A stretch of 64,000 nt of DNA from Streptomyces cyaneus (GCF_004028635.1 NZ_RQJW01000004.1:1-64000); one strand, 5' to 3'. Counted from the stretch's first letter, positions 1 through 9,709 are shown. Notes: generated by a model not told the origin, from the letters alone. Made by a program: numbers and translations.

Positions 1-119
1 GTTTCGGTGGTTATAGCGTGAGGGAAACGCCCGGTTACATTCCGAACCCGGAAGCTAAGCCTTACAGCGCCGATGGTACTGCAGGGGGGACCCTGTGGGA
101 GAGTAGGACGCCGCCGAAC
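1..119 (+). rRNA. rrf: 5S ribosomal RNA (5' end at window edge)
   Basis: The sequence carries the actinobacterial 5S rRNA signature, including the CCGAACCCGGAAG segment and the GGGAGAGTAGGACGCCGCCGAAC 3' region (shown here as features, not a full sequence). The 5' strand at the window start pairs with the 3' end to form helix I. One or a few 5' bases may lie outside the window. Its position implies that a 16S-23S-5S rRNA operon ends here. Confidence 0.95.
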
Positions 120-130
120 TCCTTTTAATA

Positions 131-172
131 GGGTTGGACCCGGAACTTCGGTTCCGGGTCCAACCCTTTTTT
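131..172 (+). terminator. Rho-independent terminator of the rRNA operon
   Basis: A perfect 16-bp inverted repeat (131-146 with 151-166) closes on a TTCG tetraloop and is followed by six T residues. This is a textbook intrinsic terminator directly behind the 5S gene. Confidence 0.95.
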
Positions 173-218
173 GTTGTGCGTCACCTGGAGTTCACGTTCC
201 GCAACCAACATCCCCCGT

Positions 219-896
219 ATGGGTACTGCTGCAATGCTCAGGGCCGCCGGCGTCGGAGTCGGTGACGAGGTTGTCGTACCGGCCTTCGGGAACGTCGAAG
301 TCGCCGAAGCTGTTGTCCTGGCCGGGGCACTGCCGGTCTTCGCCGACATAGACCCGGTGACGTACTGCCTGGAAGCCGTGGCTGTCGAGGCGGTCGTCAC
401 CCCGCGGACGGCGGCCGTCGTCGCCGTACATCGCTTTGGTCGGTCGGCTGATATCGCGCGGTTGCACGAACTCGGCCAGCGGCGTGGGCTGTTGGTGTTG
501 GAGCAGGGTGAGTCCGAGGCTCCGTACGACGAGGTCGCTCAGCGCAGGCAGCGGGCCTCGTATCTGGACGCGAAGTTGAGGGGTGTCCGGACGCCTGATG
601 GCGGGGACGGGCACACCTACCAGCAGTACGTCGTTCGGGTGCCGGGGAACGGGCGGCCTGATCGGGACGCCTTCGCTCGGGCCGTGCGGGCCAGGGGAGT
701 TGAGTGCCGGGTGCCGGTGAAGACGCCCGTACATCGACTGCCTGAGTACCGGCGGTGTGTGTCCCTGCCGGAGACCGAGCGGGCCGCTGATGAAACGTTG
801 GCTCTGCCTGTCGACGCCTCTTTGACGAAGCGGGACATGCAGCGGATCGTGTCGGCCTGCAATGCGCTCGGAGGACTGCTCCAACCCGCCTTCTGA
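219..896 (+). CDS. DegT/DnrJ/EryC1-like protein lacking the PLP-lysine region
   Basis: The N-terminal part (GVGVGDEVVVPAF, then AVVLAGALPVFADIDP) matches the cofactor-binding half of DegT/DnrJ/EryC1/StrS aminotransferases, and the C-terminal part (HTYQQYVVRVPG, then GVECRVPVKTPVHRLPEY) matches their small domain. At about 225 residues it is far shorter than the usual 370 or so. The central segment that should contain the PLP-binding lysine and the glycine-rich loop is missing. There is no stop or frameshift, so it reads as a stable reduced protein rather than a fresh pseudogene. Catalysis as an aminotransferase is unlikely. The start is uncertain: ATG at 219 is used, and 234 is an alternative. 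No good ribosome binding site decides it. Confidence 0.7.
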   Translation: MGTAAMLRAAGVGVGDEVVVPAFGNVEVAEAVVLAGALPVFADIDPVTYCLEAVAVEAVVTPRTAAVVAVHRFGRSADIARLHELGQRRGLLVLEQGESEAPYDEVAQRRQRASYLDAKLRGVRTPDGGDGHTYQQYVVRVPGNGRPDRDAFARAVRARGVECRVPVKTPVHRLPEYRRCVSLPETERAADETLALPVDASLTKRDMQRIVSACNALGGLLQPAF

Positions 897-972
897 TGGA
901 GTTGGGAGCACGGGTGTGTTCGGGGTATGATCTATTCCGTTGCCGCGAGGGAAACTTCGCAAAAGGTGACAG

Positions 973-1048
973 GCCCCTATAGCTCAGTCGGCAGAGCGTC
1001 TCCATGGTAAGGAGAAGGTCAACGGTTCGATTCCGTTTGGGGGCTCCA
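973..1048 (+). tRNA. tRNA-Thr, anticodon GGT
   Basis: The cloverleaf folds completely. The acceptor GCCCCTA pairs with TGGGGGC, the D-stem GCTC with GAGC, and the anticodon stem TCTCC with GGAGA around the loop ATGGTAA (anticodon GGT at positions 34-36). The T-stem AACGG pairs with CCGTT around TTCGATT. The 3' CCA is encoded (1046-1048). The anticodon reads threonine codon ACC, the main threonine codon in this G+C-rich genome. Confidence 0.96.
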
Positions 1049-1053
1049 GACAG

Positions 1054-1084
1054 AAGGCCCCGCCCATTCGGGCGGGGCCTTTCT
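1054..1084. terminator. Bidirectional terminator between tRNA-Thr and the SpoIIE-like gene
   Basis: A perfect 12-bp stem (1054-1065 with 1070-1081) with loop ATTC lies between the tRNA and the convergent phosphatase gene. It has a short T tract on the plus strand and an A/T end on the other, so it can serve both. Confidence 0.85.
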
Positions 1085-1106
1085 CATGCCCTCCTTGTGT
1101 CTCTTC

Positions 1107-3857
1107 TCAGTCCTTGTGGATGCCCGGCACCCGCATCGCCAGGATCGCCATGTCGTCGGACGGGGCGTCCGAAGCGAAGCGTTCGACCGCGCGCATGATG
1201 CGGGCCGCTACCGCGCCCGCTGTCAGGCCCGTGCAGGTGGTGAGGACGTCGGTGAGGCCGTCGTCGCCCAGCATGCGGCTGCCTTCGCGGCGTTCGGTGA
1301 CGCCGTCCGTGACACACAGGAGGACGTCGCCCGGGTCGAGGGTGACCGTCTGCTCGTAGAGCTCCAGGTCTTCCATGACGCCGAGGAGCGGCTGGGGCTC
1401 GGCGGCCGGCTCGACCGTGCCGTCCTGGCGGAGGCGGAGGGGGAGCGGGTGGCCGGCGCAGACCACCTTCAGCTCGGCGCTGCCGTCCTCCTGTGGCCTC
1501 AACTCGCCGTAGAGGAGCGTCAGGAAGCGGCTGCGCGCGCCCTCGTCGAGGATCGCGGAGTTCAGGCGCTCCAGGACCGCCGGGCCGCTGAGGCCCTCGC
1601 GTGCGAGGAGCCGTAGCGCGTGCCGGGCCAGGCCCGTGACCGCTGCTGCGTTCGGGCCCGTACCGCAGACGTCGCCGATGGCGAAGCCGTAGGCGCCGTC
1701 GCTGATCGGGAAGAGGTCGTAGAAGTCACCGCCCACCTCGTTGCCCTCGCCGGCCGCGCGGTAGATGACCTCGACCTCGACGCCGTCGATCTCGGGGAGC
1801 TCGGGCGGCAGGAGGCTGCGCTGGAGGGACTGGCTGATGGCTGTGCGCTCGGAGTAGAGGCGGGCGTTGTCCAGGGCCAGGGCGGCTCGGCGGCTCAAGT
1901 CCTCGGCGAGTTCCAGGATTTCCTGGCGGAAGTGTTCGTCGGTCGGCTTGCCGAGCGTCAACATGCCGATGACTCGGTTGCGGGCCACCAACGGCAGTAC
2001 GACGGTCTCGCCGCCCACCGCGGACGCGGTGGCCAGGGTCGGGCCGATGCCCGTGCTGACCCGGTGTGGGGGCTCGCCCAGGCCCAGGCTGCGCATGGAC
2101 GTGCGCAGGGCCGCCTGGTGGGCCGACTGGGCGGGGGCCGACCAGACGCGGGCGCCGGGGGTGGGGACCGGGTCCGGTGGGGCGATCTTCGACAGCAACG
2201 ACTTAATGCCGTCGATGAGTTCCTCGTCCTCGTGCAGGACGTACGACAGATACGGCTCCGAGGCCTGATCGGCGATCGTGTAGACGGCGCACCAGGTGGC
2301 CAGGGTCGGGACCGTCATCTGGGCCATCAGGGCCAGGGTCTGGTCGCGGTCCAGAGTGCCGGCGAGCAGGTCGGAGGCCTCGACGAGGAAGCTGAGTGAG
2401 CCTCGGCGCAGGCGTTCCAGTTCGCCCAGGCGGGCCGATTCCACCGCCAACGCGATGCGGTCGGCGGCGAACTGCAGGCGCAGTGCCTCTTCGTTGGAGT
2501 ATCTGGCCGGGGCCTCGGCGGCGACGCCGAGCGAGCCGGTGAGGCGGCCCTCGACCTTCAGGGGCACCGTGACGACCGAGCGCATGCCGGTGCCGTTCAG
2601 CAGGGGCACGGCGCCGGGGACCATGGTGAGGTCCTCATGGACGGCCGGCATGCGGGCGGAGCCGTAGCGGCCGGGGCCCGCTTCGACGGGCACGCGCGCG
2701 AAGCGCTGGCGGGCGGAGGGCAGCCCCGTCGATGCGCGGACCTCCAGCTCGGTCTCGTCGTCGGTCGCGAGGAGCAGGAACGCGGAGTCGCCGTCGAGCA
2801 TGTCGCGGGCGCGTTCCACCGTGCGCTGGAGGAGGCCGTCGAGGTCGTCCGGGGCGGGGGAGCCGATGAATACCTCGAAGGGGTCGGTGCTCTGGCCCTC
2901 GGAGGTGGTGGACGTGTCGGAGGCCGGTACGCGCAACGGGGTCTGCAGGACGGCGCGTTCGTGGTCCCGGACCAGGAGGCAGACCGTGGAGGGTTCGCCG
3001 TCCGTGTCGCGGACGCGGAGGTGGGAGGCGTACACCGGGATGACGCGGCCGTTGGCGCCCCTTATGCCGTAGCTGCCCTCCCAGCGGGAGAGTTGGAGCG
3101 CCTCGGCGATACCGGTGCTGGTGCCCGGCGTGTGCGGCCAGGCCGCGAGGTCGGTCAGGGGCTTGCCGATGACCTGCTCGGCCGCATAGCCGAATAGATC
3201 GTCCGCGTCCTCGTTCCAGGACGAGATGGCGCCCGTACGGTCGATCTGGACCACTGCGACGCGGACGCGGCCGTCGGCGAGCGGGAGGAGGTCGGCGGGG
3301 AGGGACGGGCCGGCGGCGCGGGTGCCCACCGGGCGTTCGGGCAGGTCGAGTTGGAACCAGACCTGCTTGTGGGTGGGCGTGTACTCGACGCCCCAGCAGG
3401 CGGCCAGGGCCGCGCACAGCTGGAGGCCGCGGCCGCCCTCGCGGTCGGGGCTGCCCATGTTGACGGGGGAGCCCTGGAGGGGGATCTCCCGCTCCGGATA
3501 CCGGTCGGCCACCTCGATCCGTACACCCTCGTCACTGCGCAGACACAGGACGTCCGCGGACGTACCCGCGTGGACGACGGCGTTCGTCACCAGTTCGCTG
3601 GTGAGGACGACGGCGTCGTCGACGATGTCGGCGAAGCCCCAGCCCTGGAGCGTGTCGCGGACGAAGGAGCGGGCGCTCGCGACTGATCGCCCGACGGGGT
3701 CGAAGGTGGCTGCCGCGCGCGCGGTGATCACAGAACTCCTCGTCCGGTTGTCGACGTGCAGGGCTCCGTGGCCGACCGGGTCGCGCCGCTGGTGCGGCAT
3801 GCGCGCGCCCGTCGGCCGGTCCGGGGATGGTCCCCCCGGGATCAGTCCGGTGGTCAT
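1107..3857 (-). CDS. SpoIIE-type PP2C phosphatase with anti-sigma kinase, PAS and GAF domains
   Basis: This is a multidomain regulator of about 916 residues. The order is an N-terminal GHKL ATPase of the anti-sigma-factor kinase type (SELVTNAVVHAG, roughly residues 50-180), a PAS domain (around VVQIDRTGAISSWNEDADD), two GAF-like segments, and a C-terminal SpoIIE/PP2C phosphatase with the metal-binding GGDFYD motif and AIGDVCG (last 230 residues). Such proteins set the phosphorylation state of anti-sigma-factor antagonists in partner-switching pathways. The ATG at 3857 is preferred because GGAGG lies about 10 bases upstream; an in-frame extension to 3944 exists. It is divergent from the osmoadaptation kinase gene osaA, as in other Streptomyces. 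No transmembrane segment is seen, so it should act in the cytoplasm. Confidence 0.88.
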   Translation of the reverse strand: MTTGLIPGGPSPDRPTGARMPHQRRDPVGHGALHVDNRTRSSVITARAAATFDPVGRSVASARSFVRDTLQGWGFADIVDDAVVLTSELVTNAVVHAGTSADVLCLRSDEGVRIEVADRYPEREIPLQGSPVNMGSPDREGGRGLQLCAALAACWGVEYTPTHKQVWFQLDLPERPVGTRAAGPSLPADLLPLADGRVRVAVVQIDRTGAISSWNEDADDLFGYAAEQVIGKPLTDLAAWPHTPGTSTGIAEALQLSRWEGSYGIRGANGRVIPVYASHLRVRDTDGEPSTVCLLVRDHERAVLQTPLRVPASDTSTTSEGQSTDPFEVFIGSPAPDDLDGLLQRTVERARDMLDGDSAFLLLATDDETELEVRASTGLPSARQRFARVPVEAGPGRYGSARMPAVHEDLTMVPGAVPLLNGTGMRSVVTVPLKVEGRLTGSLGVAAEAPARYSNEEALRLQFAADRIALAVESARLGELERLRRGSLSFLVEASDLLAGTLDRDQTLALMAQMTVPTLATWCAVYTIADQASEPYLSYVLHEDEELIDGIKSLLSKIAPPDPVPTPGARVWSAPAQSAHQAALRTSMRSLGLGEPPHRVSTGIGPTLATASAVGGETVVLPLVARNRVIGMLTLGKPTDEHFRQEILELAEDLSRRAALALDNARLYSERTAISQSLQRSLLPPELPEIDGVEVEVIYRAAGEGNEVGGDFYDLFPISDGAYGFAIGDVCGTGPNAAAVTGLARHALRLLAREGLSGPAVLERLNSAILDEGARSRFLTLLYGELRPQEDGSAELKVVCAGHPLPLRLRQDGTVEPAAEPQPLLGVMEDLELYEQTVTLDPGDVLLCVTDGVTERREGSRMLGDDGLTDVLTTCTGLTAGAVAARIMRAVERFASDAPSDDMAILAMRVPGIHKD

Positions 3858-4234
3858 GTCCGGCTGCCCCTCCGATGCCCGCTCGTGCTCCTCCTGCCAC
3901 CGCCCAGGCCGGACGGACCGGCGCGGCTGGACAGCCGCATGCAAGGTTACTTACCTTCGACGGCCATGCGGATGCCGGTCTGCAGTGTTTCCGTCCGGAG
4001 GGTGTGCGGACGATGTGCGAAGCTGCCGAACTGTTATGGCCGGGTTCAGCCAGGGTGAAACACTGGGCAAGCTTCTTGTGAAGGTCCGGGCAGGCTGAGT
4101 GTCATTCGCGTTCTGCGGGCAGCAGCACGTGGTGTGGCCTGGTATATCCGGCAGGAACGCCCAGCAGTAACGGGTACGCCGAGCAGTAGAAGCCGAGCAC
4201 AGCAGTAACGGTCGACCCCTGCGGGAGGGACACA
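3858..4234. promoter_or_regulatory. Divergent intergenic region upstream of osaA, with direct repeats
   Basis: No gene is seen in this divergent region, which must hold the promoters of both flanking genes. A 12-bp direct repeat (CAGCAGTAACGG) occurs at 4162-4173 and 4200-4211, and a shorter copy (GAGCAGTA) lies between them. These are candidate regulator sites just upstream of the osaA start. The osaA ribosome binding site is GGGAGGGA at 4223-4230. Confidence 0.5.
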
Positions 4235-7200
4235 GTGGAGTCTGGCGCAGCGACGCGGGGCACTAAGACGCGCGCGAAAGGCGGACAGTCCCTGAAGAAC
4301 GAGCGCAAGCCGCGCAACGGGACCACTGCGGTGGACACCGCTGCCCTGAACCGGCTGCTGGCGGCCTTGGTGTCGATGCGCGACGGGAACTTCAGGAAGC
4401 GGCTCACGGTGTCCGGGGACGACGTGATGTCCGAGATTGCGGCGGTCTTCAACGACGTGGCCGACCGCAATCTCCACCTGACCGGTGAGTTGTCGCGGGT
4501 GCGGCGCATGGTGGGCCGTGAGGGCAAGCTCACGGAACGGCTGGAGACGGGCGCCTGCGAGGGCTCCTGGGCGGCCGCCGTCGACAACTCCAACGCCCTG
4601 GTCGACGACCTTGTGCGGCCCGTCTCCGAGGTCGGCCGGGTGCTGTCCGCGGTGGCCGAGGGTGATCTGTCGCCGCGGATGGAGTTGCGGACGCAGGCGC
4701 CGGACGGGACCGGGCATCCGCTGCGGGGTGAGTTCCTCAAGGTCGGGCGGACTGTAAACAACCTTGTCGATCAGCTGTCGACGTTCACCGACGAGGTCAC
4801 GCGCGTGGCCAGCGAGGTGGGCACCGAGGGCAAGCTCGGCGGGCAGGCACGCGTGCGTGGCATGTCGGGTTCGTGGAAGGACCTCACGGACTCCGTCAAC
4901 ACGATGGCGTACCGGCTGACTGCCCAGGTGAGGGACATCGCGCTGGTGACCACGGCGGTCGCCAAGGGCGATCTGTCCCGGAAGGTCACCGTGCATGTGG
5001 CCGGCGAGATGCTGGAGCTCAAGAACACCGTCAACACGATGGTGGACCAGCTGTCGTCCTTCTCCTCCGAGGTGACGCGAGTCGCGCGCGAGGTGGGCAC
5101 CGAGGGCGAGCTCGGCGGGCAGGCGCAGGTGCCGGGTGTGGCCGGGGTGTGGAAGGACCTCACCGATTCGGTGAACCTCATGGCCGGCAACCTGACCGCG
5201 CAGGTGCGCGGTATCGCACAGGTGACGACCGCGGTCGCCAACGGTGACCTTTCGCAGAAGGTGACCGTCTCCGCACGCGGCGAGGTCGCTCAGCTCGCGG
5301 ACACGATCAACCAGATGACCGAGACGCTGCGGATCTTCGCGGACGAGGTCACGCGCGTGGCCAACGAGGTCGGTGCGGCCGGACAGCTCGGCGGTCAGGC
5401 GAATGTGCCGGGTGCGGCCGGTACCTGGAAGGACCTGACGGACTCCGTCAACACGGTGTTCCGGAATCTCACCATTCAGGTGAGGGACATCGCCGCGGTC
5501 ACAACGGCCGTGGCCAATGGTGATCTCTCTCAGAAGGTCACGGTCAACGTGGCCGGCGAGATGCTCGAGCTGAAGAACACCGTCAACGGCATGGTCGATC
5601 AGCTGTCGTCCTTCGGTTCCGAGGTCACGCGTGTCGCACGTGAGGTCGGTGTCGAGGGTGAGCTCGGTGGGCAGGCGCAGGTGCCGGGGGCCGCGGGGAC
5701 GTGGAAGGACCTGACGGACTCCGTCAACACCGCGTTCCGGAATCTCACCGGACAGGTGAGGAACATCGCCCAGGTCACCACGGCGGTGGCCAACGGTGAT
5801 CTGTCGCAGAAGGTCACCGTGGACGTCTCCGGCGAGATGCTCCAGCTGAAGAACACCGTGAACACGATGGTGGACCAGCTGTCGTCCTTCGCCGACCAGG
5901 TGACCCGGATGGCCCGGGACGTGGGTACGGAGGGCCGCCTCGGCGGTCAGGCGGTCGTACCGGGTGTGGCCGGGACGTGGAAGGAGCTCACCGACTCCGT
6001 CAACGGAATGGCAGGAAACCTTACGGCCCAGGTGCGGAACATCGCGCAGGTCACCACTGCGGTGGCCCGCGGTGATCTGTCCCAGAAGATCGACGTCGAC
6101 GCACGTGGCGAGATCCTGGAGCTGAAGAACACCATCAACACGATGGTCGACCAGCTCTCCGGCTTCGCGGACCAGGTGACCCGGGTCGCCCGCGAGGTGG
6201 GCACCGAGGGCCGCCTCGGCGGTCAGGCGCAGGTGCCCGGTGTCGCCGGTGTGTGGCGGGACCTGACCGACTCCGTGAACGGAATGGCAGGAAACCTTAC
6301 GGCCCAGGTGCGCAACATCGCCCAGGTCGCCACGGCGGTCGCCCGGGGTGACCTGTCGCAGAAGATCACCGTGGACGCGCGCGGCGAGATCCTGGAGCTC
6401 AAGAACACGCTGAACACGATGGTGGACCAGCTGTCGTCGTTCGCGGAGGAGGTCACCAGGGTCGCCCGCGAGGTGGGTACGGAGGGCCAGCTCGGCGGTC
6501 AGGCTGAGGTGCAGGGCGTCTCCGGCACCTGGAAGGACCTCACCCAGTCCGTGAACTTCATGGCGAACAACCTGACCATCCAGGTGCGTCAGATCGCCGA
6601 GGTCACGACCGCGGTCGCCAAGGGCGACCTGTCGAAGAAGATCACCGTGGACGCGAAGGGCGAGATTCTCGAACTCGTCACGACCGTCAACACGATGGTC
6701 GACCAGCTGTCCAGCTTCGCCGAGCAGGTGACCCGGGTGGCCCGTGAGGTGGGTACCGAGGGCATCCTGGGCGGCCAGGCGCACGTTCCGGGTGTCACGG
6801 GCATCTGGAAGGACCTCAGCGGCAACGTGAACCTGATGGCCAAGAACCTGACCATGCAGGTGCGGAACATCTCCCAGGTCGCGGCGGCCGTCGCCAACGG
6901 CGACCTGACGCGGACGGTGACGATCGAGGCGCGCGGTGAGGTCGCGCAGCTCGCCGACACCTTCAACACCATGGTGAAGACGCTGAGTTCGTTCGCCGAC
7001 CAGGTCACCAAGGTGGCCCGCGAGGTGGGCACGGACGGCATCCTCGGTGGTCAGGCGCATGTGCCTGGTGTGGCCGGTACGTGGAAGGACCTCACCGAGT
7101 CCGTGAACCAGATGGCGTCCAACCTGACCGGTCAGGTGCGCAACATCGCCCTGGTCACGACCGCCATCGCCAAGGGCGACCTCTCCAAGAAGATCGACAT

Positions 7201-9709
7201 TGACGCTCGTGGCGAGATCCTCGAACTCAAGACGACGATCAACACGATGGTCGACCAGCTGTCGTCCTTCGCCGAGGAGGTCACCCGAGTCGCCCGCGAG
7301 GTGGGCACAGAAGGACAGCTCGGCGGCCAGGCACGCGTGCGTGACGTCGACGGAACCTGGCGCGACCTCACCGAGTCCGTGAACGAAATGGCAGGAAACC
7401 TTACTCGGCAGGTGCGTGCCATCGCGCGCGTGGCGACCGCGGTGACCCGTGGCGACCTGAACCTGAAGATCGACGTCGACGCGTCCGGCGAGATCCAGGA
7501 GCTCCAGGACTACATCAACAAGATGATCGCCAACCTGCGCGACACCACGATCGCCAACAAGGAGCAGGACTGGCTCAAGGGCAACCTCGCCCGTATCTCC
7601 GCCCTGATGCAGGGCAGGCGGGACCTGGAGGACGTGGCCTCGCTGATCATGAGCGAGCTGACGCCGGTGGTGACGGCACAGCACGGCGCGTTCTTCGTCG
7701 CGATGCCACTCCTCGACGGCAAGGACATGAGTGCCGAGGCGGAGGACCAGTACGAGCTGCGGATGCTCGGTTCGTACGGCTACTCGATGGGCTCCATGCC
7801 TACGTCCTTCCGGCCGGGTGAGGCGCTCATCGGGACGGCCGCCGAGGAGAAGCGCACGATCCTGGTGGAGAACGCGCCCAGCGGCTATCTGAAGATCTCC
7901 TCCGGGCTCGGGGAGGCCCCGCCCGCGCAGGTGATCGTCCTTCCGGTGCTGTTCGAGGGCAAGGTGCTCGGCGTGATCGAGCTGGCGTCCTTCACGCCGT
8001 TCACGCAGATCCAGAAGGACTTCCTCAACCAGATCGCCGAGATGATCGCGACCAGCGTCAACACCATCTCCGTCAACACCAAGACCGAGGTGCTGCTGAA
8101 GCAGTCGCAGGAACTGACCGAGCAACTCCGTGAGCGCTCGGCCGAGTTGGAGAACCGGCAGAAGGCCCTCCAGGCGTCCAACGCCGAACTGGAGGAGAAG
8201 GCCGAGCTGCTGGCTCAGCAGAACCGCGACATCGAGGTCAAGAACACCGAGATCGAGGAGGCACGGCAGGTCCTGGAGGAGCGCGCCGAGCAGCTGGCCG
8301 TGTCGATGCGCTACAAGAGCGAGTTCCTCGCCAACATGTCGCACGAGCTGCGTACGCCGCTCAACTCGCTGCTGATCCTGGCCAAGCTGCTCGCCGACAA
8401 CGCCGAGGGCAACCTCTCGCCGAAGCAGGTCGAGTTCGCCGAGACCATCCACGGCGCCGGCTCCGACCTGCTCCAGCTGATCAACGACATCCTGGACCTG
8501 TCGAAGGTCGAGGCGGGCAAGATGGACGTCTCTCCGACGCGTATCGCGCTCGTACAGCTCGTCGACTACGTGGAGGCCACCTTCCGGCCGCTGACCGCGG
8601 AGAAGGGCCTGGATCTGTCCGTACGGGTCTCGCCCGAGCTGCCCGCCACGCTGCACACCGACGAGCAGCGGCTCCTGCAGGTGCTGCGCAATCTGCTGTC
8701 CAACGCGGTGAAGTTCACCGACTCCGGGTCGGTCGAGCTGGTCATCCGGCCGGCCAGCGCGGACGTACCGATGAAGATCCGGGAGCAGCTGCTCGAGGCC
8801 GGTTCGCTGACCGAGGCGGACGCGCCACTGATCGCGTTCTCCGTGACCGACACCGGTATCGGGATCGCGGCCAGCAAGATGCGGGTGATCTTCGAGGCGT
8901 TCAAGCAGGCGGACGGCACGACCAGCCGCAAGTACGGCGGTACGGGGCTGGGGCTGTCCATCTCGCGGGAGATCGCGCAGCTGCTCGGCGGGGAGATCCA
9001 CGCGCAGAGCGAGCCGGGACGCGGCTCGACGTTCACGCTGTATTTGCCGCTGCATCCGAGCGAACTGCCGCCGCACGGTTATCAGCAGCAGCTGCCGGCC
9101 CTCGACGCCGGCGACCTGGTGGCATCGGCGGCCGAGCTGGCGGAGCTGGCCGACGTGGAGATCGAGACGCCGGCCGAGGTGAGGTCGTACCGGGAGACGC
9201 AGAACGGCGCCGCCGCGCTCTTCAGGCGCCGCCGCAGGGCCGCGAGCGAGCTCGAACAGCGGCCGGCGCAGCCGGAGCAGTGGTCGGCGGCGGAGCAGAA
9301 CGCGGCGTCGCAGTCGCGCCGGGGCATCCGGTTCGGCGGTGAGAAGGTGCTGATCGTCGACGACGACATCCGTAATGTCTTCGCGCTGACCAGTGTCCTG
9401 GAGCAGCACGGTCTGTCCGTGCTGTACGCCGAGAACGGGCGTGAGGGCATCGAGGTCCTGGAGCAGCACGACGACGTGGCAGTCGTCCTGATGGACATCA
9501 TGATGCCCGAGATGGACGGGTACGCGACGACCACGGCGATCCGTAGGATGCCGCAGTTCGCCGGGCTTCCGATCATCGCGCTGACCGCCAAGGCGATGAA
9601 GGGCGACCGGGAGAAGGCGATCGAGTCGGGCGCTTCCGACTACGTCACGAAGCCGGTCGATCCCGATCATCTGCTGGCGGTGATGGACCAGTGGATGAGG
9701 GAGCAGTGA
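4235..9709 (+). CDS. osaA: Hybrid histidine kinase with a poly-HAMP array (OsaA)
   Basis: This is a 1,824-residue cytoplasmic sensor kinase; I see no signal peptide or membrane segment. After about 183 residues holding a divergent HAMP-like unit come ten near-identical 92-residue HAMP units (184-1103). They are followed by a GAF domain (about 1140-1280), a coiled coil rich in Glu/Gln, a HisKA domain with the phospho-acceptor His1370 in MSHELRTPLNS, a HATPase domain with the N box (LRNLLSNAVKF) and GTGLGLSISRE, and a C-terminal receiver with Asp1754 in VVLMDIMMPEMDG. The architecture and the adjoining response regulator identify OsaA, the kinase of the Streptomyces osmoadaptation system OsaAB. 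The start is GTG 4235 with a strong GGGAGGGA site. Confidence 0.93.
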   Translation: MESGAATRGTKTRAKGGQSLKNERKPRNGTTAVDTAALNRLLAALVSMRDGNFRKRLTVSGDDVMSEIAAVFNDVADRNLHLTGELSRVRRMVGREGKLTERLETGACEGSWAAAVDNSNALVDDLVRPVSEVGRVLSAVAEGDLSPRMELRTQAPDGTGHPLRGEFLKVGRTVNNLVDQLSTFTDEVTRVASEVGTEGKLGGQARVRGMSGSWKDLTDSVNTMAYRLTAQVRDIALVTTAVAKGDLSRKVTVHVAGEMLELKNTVNTMVDQLSSFSSEVTRVAREVGTEGELGGQAQVPGVAGVWKDLTDSVNLMAGNLTAQVRGIAQVTTAVANGDLSQKVTVSARGEVAQLADTINQMTETLRIFADEVTRVANEVGAAGQLGGQANVPGAAGTWKDLTDSVNTVFRNLTIQVRDIAAVTTAVANGDLSQKVTVNVAGEMLELKNTVNGMVDQLSSFGSEVTRVAREVGVEGELGGQAQVPGAAGTWKDLTDSVNTAFRNLTGQVRNIAQVTTAVANGDLSQKVTVDVSGEMLQLKNTVNTMVDQLSSFADQVTRMARDVGTEGRLGGQAVVPGVAGTWKELTDSVNGMAGNLTAQVRNIAQVTTAVARGDLSQKIDVDARGEILELKNTINTMVDQLSGFADQVTRVAREVGTEGRLGGQAQVPGVAGVWRDLTDSVNGMAGNLTAQVRNIAQVATAVARGDLSQKITVDARGEILELKNTLNTMVDQLSSFAEEVTRVAREVGTEGQLGGQAEVQGVSGTWKDLTQSVNFMANNLTIQVRQIAEVTTAVAKGDLSKKITVDAKGEILELVTTVNTMVDQLSSFAEQVTRVAREVGTEGILGGQAHVPGVTGIWKDLSGNVNLMAKNLTMQVRNISQVAAAVANGDLTRTVTIEARGEVAQLADTFNTMVKTLSSFADQVTKVAREVGTDGILGGQAHVPGVAGTWKDLTESVNQMASNLTGQVRNIALVTTAIAKGDLSKKIDIDARGEILELKTTINTMVDQLSSFAEEVTRVAREVGTEGQLGGQARVRDVDGTWRDLTESVNEMAGNLTRQVRAIARVATAVTRGDLNLKIDVDASGEIQELQDYINKMIANLRDTTIANKEQDWLKGNLARISALMQGRRDLEDVASLIMSELTPVVTAQHGAFFVAMPLLDGKDMSAEAEDQYELRMLGSYGYSMGSMPTSFRPGEALIGTAAEEKRTILVENAPSGYLKISSGLGEAPPAQVIVLPVLFEGKVLGVIELASFTPFTQIQKDFLNQIAEMIATSVNTISVNTKTEVLLKQSQELTEQLRERSAELENRQKALQASNAELEEKAELLAQQNRDIEVKNTEIEEARQVLEERAEQLAVSMRYKSEFLANMSHELRTPLNSLLILAKLLADNAEGNLSPKQVEFAETIHGAGSDLLQLINDILDLSKVEAGKMDVSPTRIALVQLVDYVEATFRPLTAEKGLDLSVRVSPELPATLHTDEQRLLQVLRNLLSNAVKFTDSGSVELVIRPASADVPMKIREQLLEAGSLTEADAPLIAFSVTDTGIGIAASKMRVIFEAFKQADGTTSRKYGGTGLGLSISREIAQLLGGEIHAQSEPGRGSTFTLYLPLHPSELPPHGYQQQLPALDAGDLVASAAELAELADVEIETPAEVRSYRETQNGAAALFRRRRRAASELEQRPAQPEQWSAAEQNAASQSRRGIRFGGEKVLIVDDDIRNVFALTSVLEQHGLSVLYAENGREGIEVLEQHDDVAVVLMDIMMPEMDGYATTTAIRRMPQFAGLPIIALTAKAMKGDREKAIESGASDYVTKPVDPDHLLAVMDQWMREQ
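4784..7543 (+). repeat. Ten tandem 276-bp repeats encoding HAMP units inside osaA
   Basis: The unit length is constant at 276 bp (92 residues). Each unit begins with a phenylalanine followed by EVTRVAREVGTEG-like sequence and contains LGGQA, W-(K/R)-DLT-x-SVN and GDLSxK. Some neighbouring units share long exact DNA, for example 35 identical bases at 6002-6036 and 6278-6312. This points to tandem duplication or gene conversion maintaining the array. Confidence 0.93.

Noticed and set aside
4046..9670. A minus-strand open frame of 1,874 codons opposite osaA
   Set aside because: It is arginine/histidine/leucine-rich, mirrors the 276-bp repeats of osaA, and has no domain of its own. It is a G+C-driven shadow of the repeat array.
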